In this document: in pieces, positions 9,919-21,186 of the stretch
Position numbering within the stretch: position 1 is the stretch's first letter
How the letters are laid out: each line of letters starts with the position of its first letter
Assembly (NCBI GenBank): GCA_017645255.1
Contig: JAGCPI010000025.1
Location: 4,982 to 68,981, forward strand
Length of the DNA: 64,000 nt
From: a bacterium
GTDB taxonomy: Bacteria > Bacillota_I > Bacilli_A > Mycoplasmatales > Mycoplasmoidaceae
Direction: 5' to 3'
Notes under the pieces: model-generated
What the model was told of the DNA's origin: nothing
Databases searched by the model: none
Seen by the model: only the letters and a program-made list of their open reading frames with translations
Made by a program: the position numbers and the translations under genes

Positions 9919-10809
9919 TTATAAGTTGCTAAATTGATGAAGGTATTTAGTTACTTCTTCCTTTAAATCATCTCTTGCTAATGCTTCGTCAATGACTGCT
10001 TTAATTAAACCAAGTTTACTGCCGATATCATAGCGCTTTGCTAAAATATTGCAAGCGTATGCTCCGTGCACCTTAATGATTTCTTCAAGGGCGGGAGTTA
10101 ATTCGATTTCACCGCGGGAACTTGGTTTTAATTTCCCAATTTCAGCAAATATATCAGGGGTTAAGATATACCGACCAATCACTGCTAAATTACTTGGTGC
10201 ATCTTTTAAAGCAGGTTTTTCGATGATTCCTGATACTTGCATATCAAGGGAATTTGATTGATTTTTAACGGGGGTAATGATTCCGTATTTATCAACTTCT
10301 TTATCAGGTACTTCTTGCACCCCTAATACCATTTTGTGGTATTTATCAAAAACAGTTAAACATTGTTGCAATCCACTTGGGATCTTTTTATCATGATTGA
10401 TGATGACATCATCACCAAGTAAAACTGCAAATGGTTCATCACCAACAAAACTTTTGGCATATGAAATTGCATCACCTAATCCTTGCGGATAGTGTTGACG
10501 AATAAAGAAAATGTTGCAATCTTTGTTATATTGAGTGATTGATTGCAATTCTTTATCTTTTTGCTTTTTACTTAAATGTTGTTCAAGTTGATAGTTGCTA
10601 TCAAAATAATCAATAATGGCATTTTTATTTGAACTTACCACAATAAGAATATCTTTGATTCCTGCTTGCAATACTTCTTGAATAATAAATTCGATGGCAG
10701 GAGTGTCAATAATATTTAACATTTCTTTTGGAATTGATTTAGTAATTGGCAAAAATCTAGTTCCAAATCCAGCCGCACAAATAATGGCTTTTGTTACTTT
10801 TTCTTTCAT
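9919..10809 (-). CDS. galU: UTP-glucose-1-phosphate uridylyltransferase
   Basis: 296 residues. The start is set at ATG 10809 (MKEKVTKAIICAAGFGTRFLP), where the family begins; the open frame upstream is not conserved. The nucleotide-binding motif AAGFGTRFLPITKSIPKEML and later VLLGDDVI and IIEKP are typical of GalU. It makes UDP-glucose for glycolipids or surface polysaccharide, a possible precursor supply for the glycosyltransferase at 35571-37670. It is convergent with the gene ending at 9915 and divergent from pth. Confidence 0.95.
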   Translation of the reverse strand: MKEKVTKAIICAAGFGTRFLPITKSIPKEMLNIIDTPAIEFIIQEVLQAGIKDILIVVSSNKNAIIDYFDSNYQLEQHLSKKQKDKELQSITQYNKDCNIFFIRQHYPQGLGDAISYAKSFVGDEPFAVLLGDDVIINHDKKIPSGLQQCLTVFDKYHKMVLGVQEVPDKEVDKYGIITPVKNQSNSLDMQVSGIIEKPALKDAPSNLAVIGRYILTPDIFAEIGKLKPSSRGEIELTPALEEIIKVHGAYACNILAKRYDIGSKLGLIKAVIDEALARDDLKEEVTKYLHQFSNL

Positions 10810-10885
10810 TGTTATTAAGGGTTTAATGGGGGTTAAAAACGTAAAAATATCTAATAAAATTAATTTTATATAATTAATAATATTA

Positions 10886-11458
10886 ATGAATATGAAAACA
10901 ATAATTTTTGGATTAGGAAATCCTGGTGATGAATTTAACAACACCAGACATAATTATGGCAGAATGTGCATTGAAGCATATGTAAATGAACATAATTTAG
11001 AATGAAAAAACTTTCAAAATTGCGGAAAGTACGCAAAATTTACAGTTGGTGATAACGAAGTATACTTACTAATTAGTACCAGTTACTATATGAATAACTC
11101 CGGAGAACTGATTAAGAAGTTTGCTGATTATTTTGATGTTCCTTATGACAACATTATCATCTTGCATGATGACATGGATTTTCCGGTTGGTACTTTCAAA
11201 ATTCGAGCCAAAGGTAGTGGCGGGGGTCACAATGGGATGAAGAATGTGGTCCTAATGCTTGGCACTGATAACATTAAACGAATTCGTTTAGGCATTGATC
11301 GACCAAAGTATAACGAAAAAGATTACGTCATTGCAAAATTTAAACCCCAAGAATTACCAATTATCCAACAAACCATTAATGAGATCAACCACACCATTTT
11401 ACCAAAATGATTTAGTGATGGTCGAATTGATTTATTAATGAATATGTATAATAAATAA
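10886..11458 (+). CDS. pth: Peptidyl-tRNA hydrolase
   Basis: 190 residues from ATG 10886, or 188 from the ATG two codons later. Family motifs: FGLGNPGDEFNNTRHNYG at the start (catalytic His in TRHN), then STSYYMNNSG, LHDDMDFPVG and SGGGHNGMKN. It recycles peptidyl-tRNA released from ribosomes. It precedes tilS by three bases, a common mollicute pairing. Confidence 0.96.
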
Positions 11459-11461
11459 TTA

Positions 11462-12358
11462 ATGAAGAAAAGGCAGTACTTGGTGGCATGTTCGGGAGGA
11501 CCCGATTCAATGGCATTGCTGGATGTGGTGCAACGTGCTCATCAAGTTTATGCGGTGGTACATGTCAATTACCATTGACGTGCTAGTGCCAACCGTGATA
11601 TGCGCATTGTTCAACGCTATTGCCACATCCATCACTTACGATTATTTATTAAGCAAATTAATCCTTTAATATACCGAACTAACCAAATTAAAAATTTTGA
11701 AGCGTGAGCTAGAAAAGTTCGTTATGACTTTTTTAACTTTATTGCTAATCTTACAAATCATCATTATTTACTAGTTGCACATCATTATGATGACTATTTA
11801 GAAAGTGCACTGATGCAACTTGTCCAACATCAAACTTTATTTCATTATGGAATAAGTAATAACTCAATAATTAAACATTTAATCATTCATCGTCCTTTCT
11901 TAAAAAAATTTACCAAGAATGATTTAATTACTTACTGTCGAGCACATCATTTGACTTATGGTATTGATGAAACAAATAATGATCCAAAGTATTTTCGTAA
12001 TCACGTAAGGATGCTATTAGCTAACAATCCAGCAGTTAAAAAAGTATTAGCAACTTCAATCAAACAACTAAATGCGTGTTTAGCATCCCAGTATGATAAA
12101 AGTCTAATTTATTACAAAGAATGAAGCAAAACCAATGAGATTTCTTTTTTATTCAAATTAAGTTTGAATTACCAACTTAATTTACTAAAAATGTATTTAT
12201 ATCATCATCAGATTAAAAATTTATCCCAAAATAAGTTACAAGGAATCATTGGTTTTTTACACAGTAATTTAAACCAAAAAGTTTTTCGAGTTGCTACGCA
12301 CATTTTTCTAACTAAAAATAAGAAAAAAATTTTTTTAATTAAAGATTATCTTAAATAA
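11462..12358 (+). CDS. tilS: tRNA(Ile)-lysidine synthase
   Basis: 298 residues. The N-type ATP pyrophosphatase loop SGGPDSMALLD is at residues 11-21, followed by VNYHWR and VAHHYDDYLESALMQ. It converts the wobble C of the AUA-reading tRNA-Ile to lysidine. The domain after about residue 190 is short and basic, as in reduced mollicute versions. It lies directly after pth. Confidence 0.93.
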
Positions 12359-12389
12359 AATAAAATAAAGCAAATATATAAGGATAAAT

Positions 12390-13040
12390 ATGGGTACAGG
12401 TGTCTCATCGTCATCATTTCTTTTCATCCTCTTCCTTCTAGTTCCAATTGGAGTCATCATCTTCTTGGTAATGCGTAAGAAAAGGATTAATGAAAACGTC
12501 GTTCCAAGTAAACAAAAAAAAGATGAAGTATGACGCAGTATTAAATACTGATTAAAAGAACATAATGAACAAGGAAAAGAAATTATCGATTCCTATGTTG
12601 CAAAAAGAAAAGTAGTTGACTTCAAAGAATGGAAAAAGGAAAATAAAGCTCTTTGAGATTCAATGCCAAGTGATGCTAGAAAAGCAAAAAGAGAAGAAAT
12701 CAAAAAGCATCCACGGGAATTATATGTTGTTTTATTTACCACACGTGATGGTAAAACAAAAGTTGAAGATAAACCCCGTGCTATCGAATGTGAAGTTATT
12801 TACGCACGGACAAAAACTACACATGATAAAGAAACTCGCAACGTCGTTATTAATGGAGAAATGGATTATAGCAAGGAAGCTAGTTGAATTGATCCACTTC
12901 GTAAACGTGATGAAACTAAGTTAATTAAAGAAGAAAAACGACAAGCAAAGCGAGAAGTCAAAAAAGCCAATAAAAAACAAAAAGAAATTAATAAGTTACG
13001 TGAAGAACGTCAACAAAACAAACAAAATTTTAAGAAGTAA
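12390..13040 (+). CDS. Membrane-anchored charged protein of unknown function
   Basis: 216 residues from ATG 12390, with a good RBS (AAGGATAAAT before the ATG). Residues 9-28 form one hydrophobic helix (FLFILFLLVPIGVIIFLV), followed by a basic, cytoplasm-compatible domain. The middle contains ELYVVLFTTRDGKTKVEDKP and WIDPLRKRDE; the last 45 residues are Lys/Glu/Gln-rich and probably coiled coil. TGA reads as Trp. A frame-shifted ORF at 12616-12924 is only a shadow. Not recognised. It precedes the paralogue cluster but is separated from it by a terminator. Confidence 0.8.
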
Positions 13041-13075
13041 TTGCATTTTTGGTAATTACTTCTTTATTTTTTTAT
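13034..13075 (+). terminator. Rho-independent terminator
   Basis: A 9-bp stem GAAGTAATT/AATTACTTC overlaps the stop codon of the preceding gene and is followed by TTTATTTTTTTAT. Confidence 0.75.
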
Positions 13076-13115
13076 GTATGAAATATATTATTAAAGAGAT
13101 AACCAACTTACCAAA

Positions 13116-15092
13116 ATGAAAGCAAATTTAAATCAAAGTGGCATTAGTGTTGATCCAATTGCTGGTTTTTATAAAAAGTATCAAAGTACAAAATTAGATG
13201 TAATTAACAGTACGGTAGATAATTGATTAAAACAAGCTAAAGACCAAATTGATGCCCAATTAAAACAACTGCACCAACAAATTGCCCAATTAGAAAAGCA
13301 AATGGATGAGGAAGCAAAAAACAAAGGCATTCACCAAAAACAAATTAGTAATAAATTAATTTTTGGGTCATGTTTTTTAATTATTGGCTTGTTTTTCTTA
13401 CCAAAGTATTTTGCGAATAAAAAAGACATTAAAGCTTACGAAGAATATTGTCAAACCATTCAAAAACAAATTGATCAAATAAAAGCAAAAATATTTCATT
13501 TAATTTATGATCATTTAGGTTCTTTACGAACCAGTTACATTGTGAACCAAATTTTTGACCAATACGGTTTAATTGGTTGTAGTCAAATTGATACTTATAG
13601 TGTCATGAATAAATTACACCGACCGAACGTTATTGGTGTTGACAAGGCCCACCTAGTGTTTTATAAAAATACTCCTATTTATGACTTAAAAATAAGGCAA
13701 ATAACCATTAAGAATGTGCAAACAACTGGACGGATGATGGGTGAAATAAGTGTGCCAGGGGGGTACACAATCCCAATGCTTTTTACCGCGCACCACAATG
13801 AACCAACTCCTTATATTGAACCAAATAATTGCATTTGTTTATTATCTAATTATTTACAACCTAACTTCTCATTCATTAGTAGTTCTTTAATGAATGGCTT
13901 AAATCAACGTTATACTGAAACAATCAATGTAAATGGAGAACAAACCATGATGAGCAAAATTAAAGATTTTGCCAGTGGCATCTTAACATCTCACCAAAAA
14001 AGTCATAATAATAACATTGATGATAAAGCAAACAACATTCAATTAGAAAATAATGAATTTAATGCTAAAGTTCATTTTAATTGGCGCGGAGAACAAAACG
14101 ATTTAGTCCAATTTTTTACGATTAAAGTTCAAGAAGATTTTGTTAAATGAAATGATCAATTTTGCAATCTTGCCAACCAAAACTATGCTTTTGGTAATTA
14201 TGCTTTTTATAATCAAAAAGATAGTGAAGTTCCTTTTTTAAGTTATTATGAATCAATTCTTTCAACATGTGGTTATACTTCTGCTAATGCAATTGCCAAC
14301 ATCAATGACATGAGTGAACTTAAACGTAAATTAAAGAAGATTTTAGTTGCGTACTTAGATGACTGATTTAAAGCAGTGCAATTACCATTACTTGTCACCG
14401 GAATTAATCGCGAATGGTACCAAAAAAATGGAGAATATTTAATTGCTTCAGTGGATGATGTTCCAACTATTAATGAAGAAACTAGTTGACGTTATTTGCT
14501 TAATAAGTGACATCAATTCTTTGTCTTTCATGCTCACACACCAGCGCGTGATAGTTGAATTGACATTGCAAAGTTCGAACCAATTGAAAACAATGGTTTT
14601 AGTAAAGTAATTTTAAATTTACGTTCATTTCGTAGTCAACAAATGATTGCTTATGAAGCTGCTTACCATGGACTAAGCATGCGTCGGGTTCCAGTTCCAT
14701 ACGAAAGATTCTTTCCAATTCAAGAACCAAAACGTGCTTATTGTTTTAGTACCGCAAACTGGCCAAAAGGTAAAAACATCCGAATTATGTTGGGATTACG
14801 TCATGGATATCAAACTACATCAAATTATAGCGATGAAATTAAAGCAATGTTTAATAATGCTCCGTTCCATGTTTCTGATCCATTAACTTTAAGTCAATCT
14901 TCATACCACCAAACTATTATTAAAACGCTAAGTACTTTCCACCAACAAAATCCGGACTTTGTTAAACATTGCTTATTGATTACATCTAACCAATACAATG
15001 GAATTATTTTAGTTGATGACCCGGCTTGATTTGATGAAAATCAAATGGAAGATAAAGTACGTGTATTAGCACATTCGTTGAATATTGAATAA
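13116..15092 (+). CDS. Large single-TM paralogue A (DUF3137-like)
   Basis: 658 residues, first of three related genes. The N-terminus has the shared motif DPIAGFYKKY, then a Gln-rich coiled coil to about residue 75, one TM helix (LIFGSCFLIIGLFFLPKYF) and a large C-terminal region. Shared blocks are YKNTPIYDL, LLSNYLQPNFS, LENNEFNAKVHF, YFDDWFKA-like and CLLITSNQYNGIILVDDP. The LENNEF...LVQFF stretch resembles the end of DUF3137 proteins, which often neighbour LemA, as here; this is a resemblance only. Function unknown; probably a membrane-tethered cytoplasmic protein. TGA codons are frequent. Confidence 0.75.
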
Positions 15093-15112
15093 TTATAAAT
15101 AAGGAAAAATTA

Positions 15113-15163
15113 ATAGATAAAAGTTTATTTAAAAACGACTTTTATCTATTTTTTTATTTTTTT
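15113..15163 (+). terminator. Rho-independent terminator after paralogue A
   Basis: A 12-bp perfect stem ATAGATAAAAGT/ACTTTTATCTAT with a 13-base loop, followed by T-rich DNA. It separates paralogues A and B into different transcripts. Confidence 0.82.
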
Positions 15164-15214
15164 GAAAATTATCATAATTATAATTAAGAATATTTAATAA
15201 AAAAGGAAAATGAT

Positions 15215-17236
15215 ATGAAGGTGAATTTAAGTAATAGCAATCTTGGTGCTGACCCGATTGCTAATTATTATGAAAAGTATAAAGCAACAAGTCAGCATGT
15301 AATTGAACCAACGGTTACTAGTTGATTGCAACATGCAAAAGAAACGCTTGATGGAACTTTAAAGCAACACCAAGATGAAATTAAGAAATTACAAGATGAA
15401 ATTAACACTCGTTATCAACAAGATAATATTCATGGTAAAAAAATTGGCAATATTGCAATCTTGGTTTCGTGCATAATTATCATTGGTTTTTTTCTTTTAG
15501 GAATCTTCTTTAAGAATAAGCGTGTGATTAAAGAATATGAAGAATATGAAGCAGAAATGAACCAAAAGATTGAAGACCAAAAACAAGATTTATTCCACGT
15601 GGTTTACAGTAACATGGTTTCATTAAAAACCAGTGATTTATTTAGTAAAGTTTTTGCTGAATATGGATTAACTGCTTGTTCACAAATTAATAGTGATAAT
15701 TTAATTGCAAAATTAAATAAACCTAACTTATTAGGAATTGATAAAGCAAATGCAGTTTATTTGCGCAATACCCCCATTTATGATTTAGGATTACGCGAAT
15801 TAAATATTCGCAATGTAGTAACATACGGACAATTAGAAGTAGAAGAAACTAGTGGGGGAAGTTTAATTGGTGATTTATTAGGTGGAGATGATGATAGTAG
15901 TGAAGAAACAACCACGACTAGAACCTTAACTGCATCACACACTGAACCTACTCCTTTTATTGATCCTGTCAATGAAATTTGCTTACTATCAAACTACCTA
16001 CAACCAGAATTCTCTTTAATCAGTAGTGGGGAATTAAACGAAATTGAAGAACGAACTAAAACTATTGATGATGTAGCAGCACAAGAAGCAAAAGAAAAAC
16101 AACGTGGCTTATGAAACAAAATTAAAAATGCTGCAAGCAAGAAGATTAAAGATTTTGTTGCTACCAAAAAAGATAAAGGCAATGCATTAAAGTTAGAAAA
16201 CGATATTTTTAATAAAGAAATTCGATTTGATTATCAAGGCACTGAAACTGATTTAACTCAATTCTTTAACATTAAAGTCCAAGAAGATTTTGTTAATTGA
16301 AACGAACACTTTGATAGTTTAACTAATAAAGCATATGGTTTTGGTACTTATGCTTTTTATGATGAAAAATCATTGTCATTACCATTTAATAGTTACTTTG
16401 AATCAGTTTTAACAACTTTTGATTACACCAATCCTGATAAAGTATCAACCATGAAAATTGATGAATTAAAGGCAAAATTAGTAGCAATGTGCACTACTTA
16501 TTTTGATGACTGATTTAAAGCAACTCAATTACCTTTATTAGTAACGGGAATTAATCGTGAATGATACCAAGCAGACGGTCACTATATGGTTGGATTTGCT
16601 GGTAATACACCAACCATGGATAGCAATACTTCAACTCAATTCTTATTAAATAAATGACGAAATACCTATACATTTACCCAAGCATCTCCTAAACGGGATT
16701 CATGAGTAAAAATAGTTAGTCCTACTCCAATTAACGATAATTTAGTTGCTTATGATGTAAGTTTAAATTCTTACGGCAGTGAAGAAAGAGTTGATCAAGT
16801 CAAAGTAGATGAAGGAATGTTTAGTAAATATCGAGTTCCAGTTAAGTATGAATATTTCTTCCCAATTGTGGAAGCAAAAAAGGCATATCGCTTTAAAGTA
16901 AATAACTGACCAGCTAACCAAGATATTCGCTTTATTATGAGTAATGCAATTGGGGATAAAATAACTTCAAACTATACCTTAGAAGTAAGAAATATGTTGC
17001 AAAAAGCTCCCATTGCAATTTCTGATCCAATCCTGGTTGCTAATTCCCAATATCACCAAAGCATGTTAAAGAAGATGGTTAACTTCTTTAATAATAACCA
17101 AGAATTTAATAACCATTGCATGCTTGTATTATCAAACCAATATGATGGTTTAATTTTAGTTAATGATCCTGATTGATTTGATGCTAACCAAATGGGAACT
17201 AAAATTCAAGCTTTTGTTAATGAATTAAATGCTTAA
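15215..17236 (+). CDS. Large single-TM paralogue B (DUF3137-like)
   Basis: 673 residues from ATG 15215 with RBS AAAAAGG; the ATG five bases upstream is out of frame. Same layout as paralogue A: ADPIANYYEKY, a Lys/Gln coiled coil, one TM helix (IAILVSCIIIIGFFLLGIFF), then the shared blocks YLRNTPIYDLGLRELNIRN, LLSNYLQPEFS, DWFKATQLPLLVTGINREW and CMLVLSNQYDGLILVNDP. It has an insert with an acidic DDDSSEETTTT run near residue 230. It probably arose from A by tandem duplication. Function unknown. Confidence 0.75.
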
Positions 17237-17252
17237 GTAATTATTGGTAAAT

Positions 17253-17287
17253 AAAAAGTAGGCTGTAATTAACAACCTACTTTTTTT
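17253..17287. terminator. Bidirectional terminator between paralogue B and lemA
   Basis: Stem AAAAAGTAGG/CCTACTTTTT with T/A runs on both sides, between convergent genes. Confidence 0.82.
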
Positions 17288-17301
17288 ATGACTAAAATTA
17301 A

Positions 17302-17976
17302 TTATTCTTTATTTTGACTACCTTGTTGATTAGTACCATAGTCATTTAGTGATGACATGTCCACATCTTGCTTTTCTTGAGCAGAAGCAGCAAACAATGC
17401 AAAGTTGTGTAATCCCATTCCTTTAGCAACCCCATTAGTTGGGAAGTTATAAATTTGACCATTAAATGCTTCAACCTTCATATTGTAAAGACGTCTTGAA
17501 GCAGCAATTTCACTTTCAAGAACTTCGGAACTACTCATTAAATCTTGAACTACTTGGTTTGCCTTTAAGTTTGGATAATTTTCAAATGCCATGTTTAAAC
17601 CAGTTTGAACATGATCCATTAATTGATTAGCTTTATTGAAATCAGCAGTATTCATGGAACGTAATTCAGTAATCTTGGTTTGAACATCACCTTCATAGTT
17701 ATAATAACTCTTAACTTGTTGTAATAACTTGATTAAAGTATCTCTACGTTTTGTTAAAGCAACATCAATATCGGACGCAGCAGTGTTAACTGCAATTTGT
17801 TGTTCATTTAATTGATTACGTTTTTTATAGTGTCAAATTCCCAAAGTAATAATGTTTCAAAGATAATACATGATGGTTTGACCCCCAGTCATTGTGACTG
17901 GTCGAATAGTATTATCAACATTAGGAGAAAATCCTTGTGGATTACTTGGAGTACTTGTATCAGCTAGCATTCCCAT
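17302..17976 (-). CDS. lemA: LemA family protein
   Basis: 224 residues from ATG 17976 (an alternative ATG lies two codons on), with an AAAGGATGAAAG-type RBS upstream. An N-terminal TM segment (IMYYLWNIITLGIW) is followed by the LemA helical core: ENYPNLKANQVV, SEVLESEIAASRRLYN and FNGQIYNFPTNGVAKGMG. LemA proteins are membrane-anchored helical bundles of unknown function. It sits in opposite orientation among three DUF3137-like paralogues, and this partnership recurs in bacteria. Two TGA(Trp) codons lie in the N-terminal part. Confidence 0.92.
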
Positions 17977-18064
17977 TTTTCAATTCTTCTTTCTTTCATC
18001 CTTTAAGTAATATATTTCTTAATTATAATATGTATAGTTATTAAATAGAAAAAAATAGTAAACA

Positions 18065-19936
18065 ATGAAGAATGATTTAGATAAAAACAAGAATGAAGGT
18101 AATATTATTGATGATTTTTATCAACATTATCAACAAACAAAAAAGGATGTAATTAGCAAAGTTGTTGATGAATGATTTCAATCATTAAGCAATAACAACT
18201 TTAACAAATTATTGGCTGAACGCCACCAAAAAATTGCCGAAATAAAAAAGAATGGGGATGACTATATTCGCACCCAACAAGAAATAATGCGATTAGAAAA
18301 TATTAATAGTCATATTTTGTGAGGATGCTTTTTATTAGTTGGTTTTTTCTGATGAAATAAACGAAAGGAAAATTTGCAAAAAATTGCTGATTTAAAACGC
18401 AATGGCCTAAACCAAGGAGTTAAAGTTGATCAAGAAGAAAAAATCGCTAATGATTGAATCACTAAAGCATTCAGTGGCAAATACACAATCGATTTAATCA
18501 GCAAAGTTTGACAAGCATATAACTTTAGTACCACTAATTATGTTAATGCACCTCTTCTTAGCAATAAATTAACTTTAAGCAATTTAGTAAGTATGACTAA
18601 CATGGTTAGCATGATTTATCACAATACTCCTATTTACGATGTAACTTTTAATTATTTAAAGTTAACGGATGTTATTAGTACTAAAACCAAAGTAATTACC
18701 ATCCATGATGATAAAACTAACCAAGATCATGATGAAACTTTAAGTGCAACTCACCACGAATTAACTCCAAGCATTGTGCAAGAAAATAATTTATGTTTAT
18801 TAACTAATTATTTACAACCAGCATTTTCATGCTGAAATGTTAGTTATGAAACTTTATATAATGTGCACCCAGATGCTGAAAATAAAACTCTATTAGAACT
18901 TAATCATGCTGCACTAAAAGATGGATTAGGTTGATATTACAGTGGCAATCCTAATAATCTATCATTGTTCTTTGATGAACAAACATTAAATAATTTAGTT
19001 AGTTGAAAAAGAAGTTTTCCAAATGCATTAACTAATCCATTTGCCTTAAGAAAAAATATTTTCTTAGTCAAAAAAGAAAATCACGTTCCTAGTCAAAATT
19101 ATTTCGAAAATATTTTAACTTCTTTAAATTATGATGCTACTCAATATTTCAAAATCAATAATCTTGAAGAAGTAAAAGATAAAGCAGTTAACTTATTAAT
19201 TAATTATTTTGATGGTTGATTTAAAGCAGCTCAATTCCCATTATTAATTAATGGTATTAACCACGAATGATACAATTCCAACAATAAATATACTCAATAT
19301 ACTGATCAAAAATCAACTATTGCAAGCAAAGTTGATAGTTGAAAATATCAATTAAATCAATATACTAACTTCTTTACTTTCTTTAGTCACAATGCTAAAT
19401 TAAGTAAATGAATTGATATTGTTGATCGTACTGACATGGGTGATGGTATTGATAAAGCAGACCTCTCATTGCAATCGTATGATTCACAAGATTTATTTGA
19501 TAATATTAGTGTGAATGGATCGGATAATAAACCATACATTATTGAAGTTCCATATGTTCACTATTTAAAAGTAAGTGAACCTAAAGCAGCTTACTTATTT
19601 AAATTGAAAACTTGACCAAAGAATGAAAATGTAAGAATTACTTTAACATTAACTAATCCAAAAGCAAACCCAGGATTATTTAGTAGTGCATTATCTGAAT
19701 TATGTTCGATTAATTTTAACGTCTCAGATCCTTTCTTAGTAAGCCATAATCCTTTTTATCAAGAAAAAATGAAACATATTTATAGCTTCGTAAGTCAATT
19801 CCCTGATTTCACTAACAAGTGCATGATTGTACTATCAAATAGTGGGGACGGAATGGTTTTAATTAATGATCCGGAATGATTTAAATCCCACGTGATGGAA
19901 GATAAACTTCCAGTATTAATCAAGAAATTGATGTAA
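18065..19936 (+). CDS. Large single-TM paralogue C (DUF3137-like)
   Basis: 623 residues from ATG 18065, divergent from lemA. It is the most diverged of the three: the N-terminus keeps IIDDFYQHYQQTK and the coiled coil, then one TM helix (HILWGCFLLVGFFWW), YHNTPIYDVTFNYLKL, LLTNYLQPAFS, FDGWFKAAQFPLLINGIN and CMIVLSNSGDGMVLINDP. It lacks the acidic insert of B. Like the others it has no recognisable catalytic motif. Function unknown. Confidence 0.72.
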
Positions 19937-19974
19937 TATTCTTTAAAATATTAACAATCACAAATAATAAAAAA

Positions 19975-20004
19975 TATGTAATAATTGTCAAAAATTATTA
20001 CATA
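19975..20004. repeat. Perfect 12-bp inverted repeat
   Basis: TATGTAATAATT, loop of 6, AATTATTACATA, between paralogue C and truB. No T run follows; it may be an mRNA 3' hairpin or an operator-like palindrome. Confidence 0.55.
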
Positions 20005-20020
20005 TAAATTAAATTTAACT

Positions 20021-20051
20021 AGAAGATTAGGTAAAACTAATCTTCTTTTTT
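20021..20051. terminator. Bidirectional terminator at the truB 3' end
   Basis: A 10-bp stem AGAAGATTAG/CTAATCTTCT followed by TTTTT on the + strand. It overlaps the truB stop codon at 20037 and can end both convergent transcripts. Confidence 0.75.
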
Positions 20052-20726
20052 AATATTAATAACATTTAGATCATTAATTGAATATGATCCAACTTTAGTT
20101 CTTCTTAATCCAGTTAATACTGCGTGTGTATTTAATTTAGTAGCTAAATCATTAACTAAACTTCTTACGTAAAATCCCCCACTGCAATCAATCATAAATG
20201 TACATTCTTGTTTTGCTTCATCAAAAATTAAATCAAAATAAGAAAATAAAGTGACTGGTTTAGGTTCCAAATTAAAATCAATATTACTTCTTGCTAAATC
20301 GTAAGCTTTTTGACCATTGATTTTAATAGCTGAAAATTTCGGAGGAATTTGCAAATAAGGATGTAAACTAACAAAATAATCTAATGCTTTTATTAATTGC
20401 TCTTTGCTAATTAATAATTCATGAAAATAACAATCAACTTGATTCGTATCTAAATCAAATGTATCACTTGCATAATGAAATTTTATTGTTACCAAATAAC
20501 TTTTATTAACATGCAATAAGTCATTTAATTGTTTTGTACACTTATTGGTTCCAATAATAAGCAACCCAGTTGCTAATGGATCTAAAGTTCCTGCATGTCC
20601 AACTTTCTTATAACGTTCATGAAATTTTAAATACCGAACTACATCATTGCTGGTTCATCCGTACGGTTTATCAACTAGTAAAATAGTTGATTGTTCATTT
20701 CACGCTTTATGTTCTGATTGCTTCAT
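20037..20726 (-). CDS. truB: tRNA pseudouridine-55 synthase
   Basis: 229 residues from ATG 20726. Contains VDKPYGWTSNDVV and the catalytic motif VGHAGTLDPLATGLL (catalytic Asp in TLD), then PPKFSAIKINGQKAYDLAR and CSGGFYVRSL. It makes pseudouridine 55 in the T-loop of tRNAs. The start lies inside the 3' end of trmK (20-base overlap), so the two are probably coupled. It lacks the C-terminal PUA domain, as in short mollicute forms. Confidence 0.94.
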
Positions 20727-21186
20727 TTTTTTCAATTAAGTAAATTAAATAATTAAAAGTCCGATCTTTGACGTACTTGATATCAATGATTTGATAATGA
20801 TGATGAATGATTCAATCATCAATTATTTCTTGGTTATTTTCTATTTGGAAAATATAACGTTTAATTCCATCATAATCATTATCTAATATTTTTAAACAAG
20901 TATATCCTCCTACTCCCGCAATGATGCAACAATCAATAGCAATTTGGTGCTCTTTTAAATAACTTAATCCTTCACTGCAAATAAACATAGCATCATTAAC
21001 CACGCTTTGGTGTAATTGGGTTGCTAACTTTAGGGGTCCTTGTTTGTTATCGATATTATAGAAAAAGTGATGCAAATGGTTGGTGTAATTGTAATAAGAT
21101 AAATAAGCAATATCACACCCTACATCTGCAATCACTTTTCACTGTGGTTGGATTAAATTTGCAATTGCTTTAAGTTTGTTATTCAT
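20707..21186 (-). CDS. trmK: tRNA (adenine-22-N1)-methyltransferase, short form
   Basis: 159 residues from ATG 21186, chosen because the upstream codons give KLKAIANLIQPQWKVIADVG, matching the family N-terminus. The SAM motif is IADVGCDIAYLSYY, with INNKQGP-like and CCIIAGVGGYTCLKIL downstream. Usual family members have about 230 residues; the C-terminal helical part is missing here. It overlaps the rpoD stop by 8 bases and truB by 20. The rpoD-trmK neighbourhood is common in Firmicutes and mollicutes. Confidence 0.85.

Noticed and set aside
10810..10944. N-terminal extension of GalU by 45 residues
   Set aside because: GalU begins at MKEKVTKAIICAAGFG; the extension runs into the divergent pth start and is not typical of the family.
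12616..12924. 102-residue Lys-rich ORF
   Set aside because: It is a frame shift of the 12390-13040 gene, whose own frame has an RBS, a TM helix and a terminator right after its stop.
15901..15940. Repetitive GAT/GAA/ACC tract as a possible repeat array
   Set aside because: It encodes an acidic and Thr-rich loop in paralogue B and has no regular unit; there is no CRISPR-like spacing anywhere in the window.
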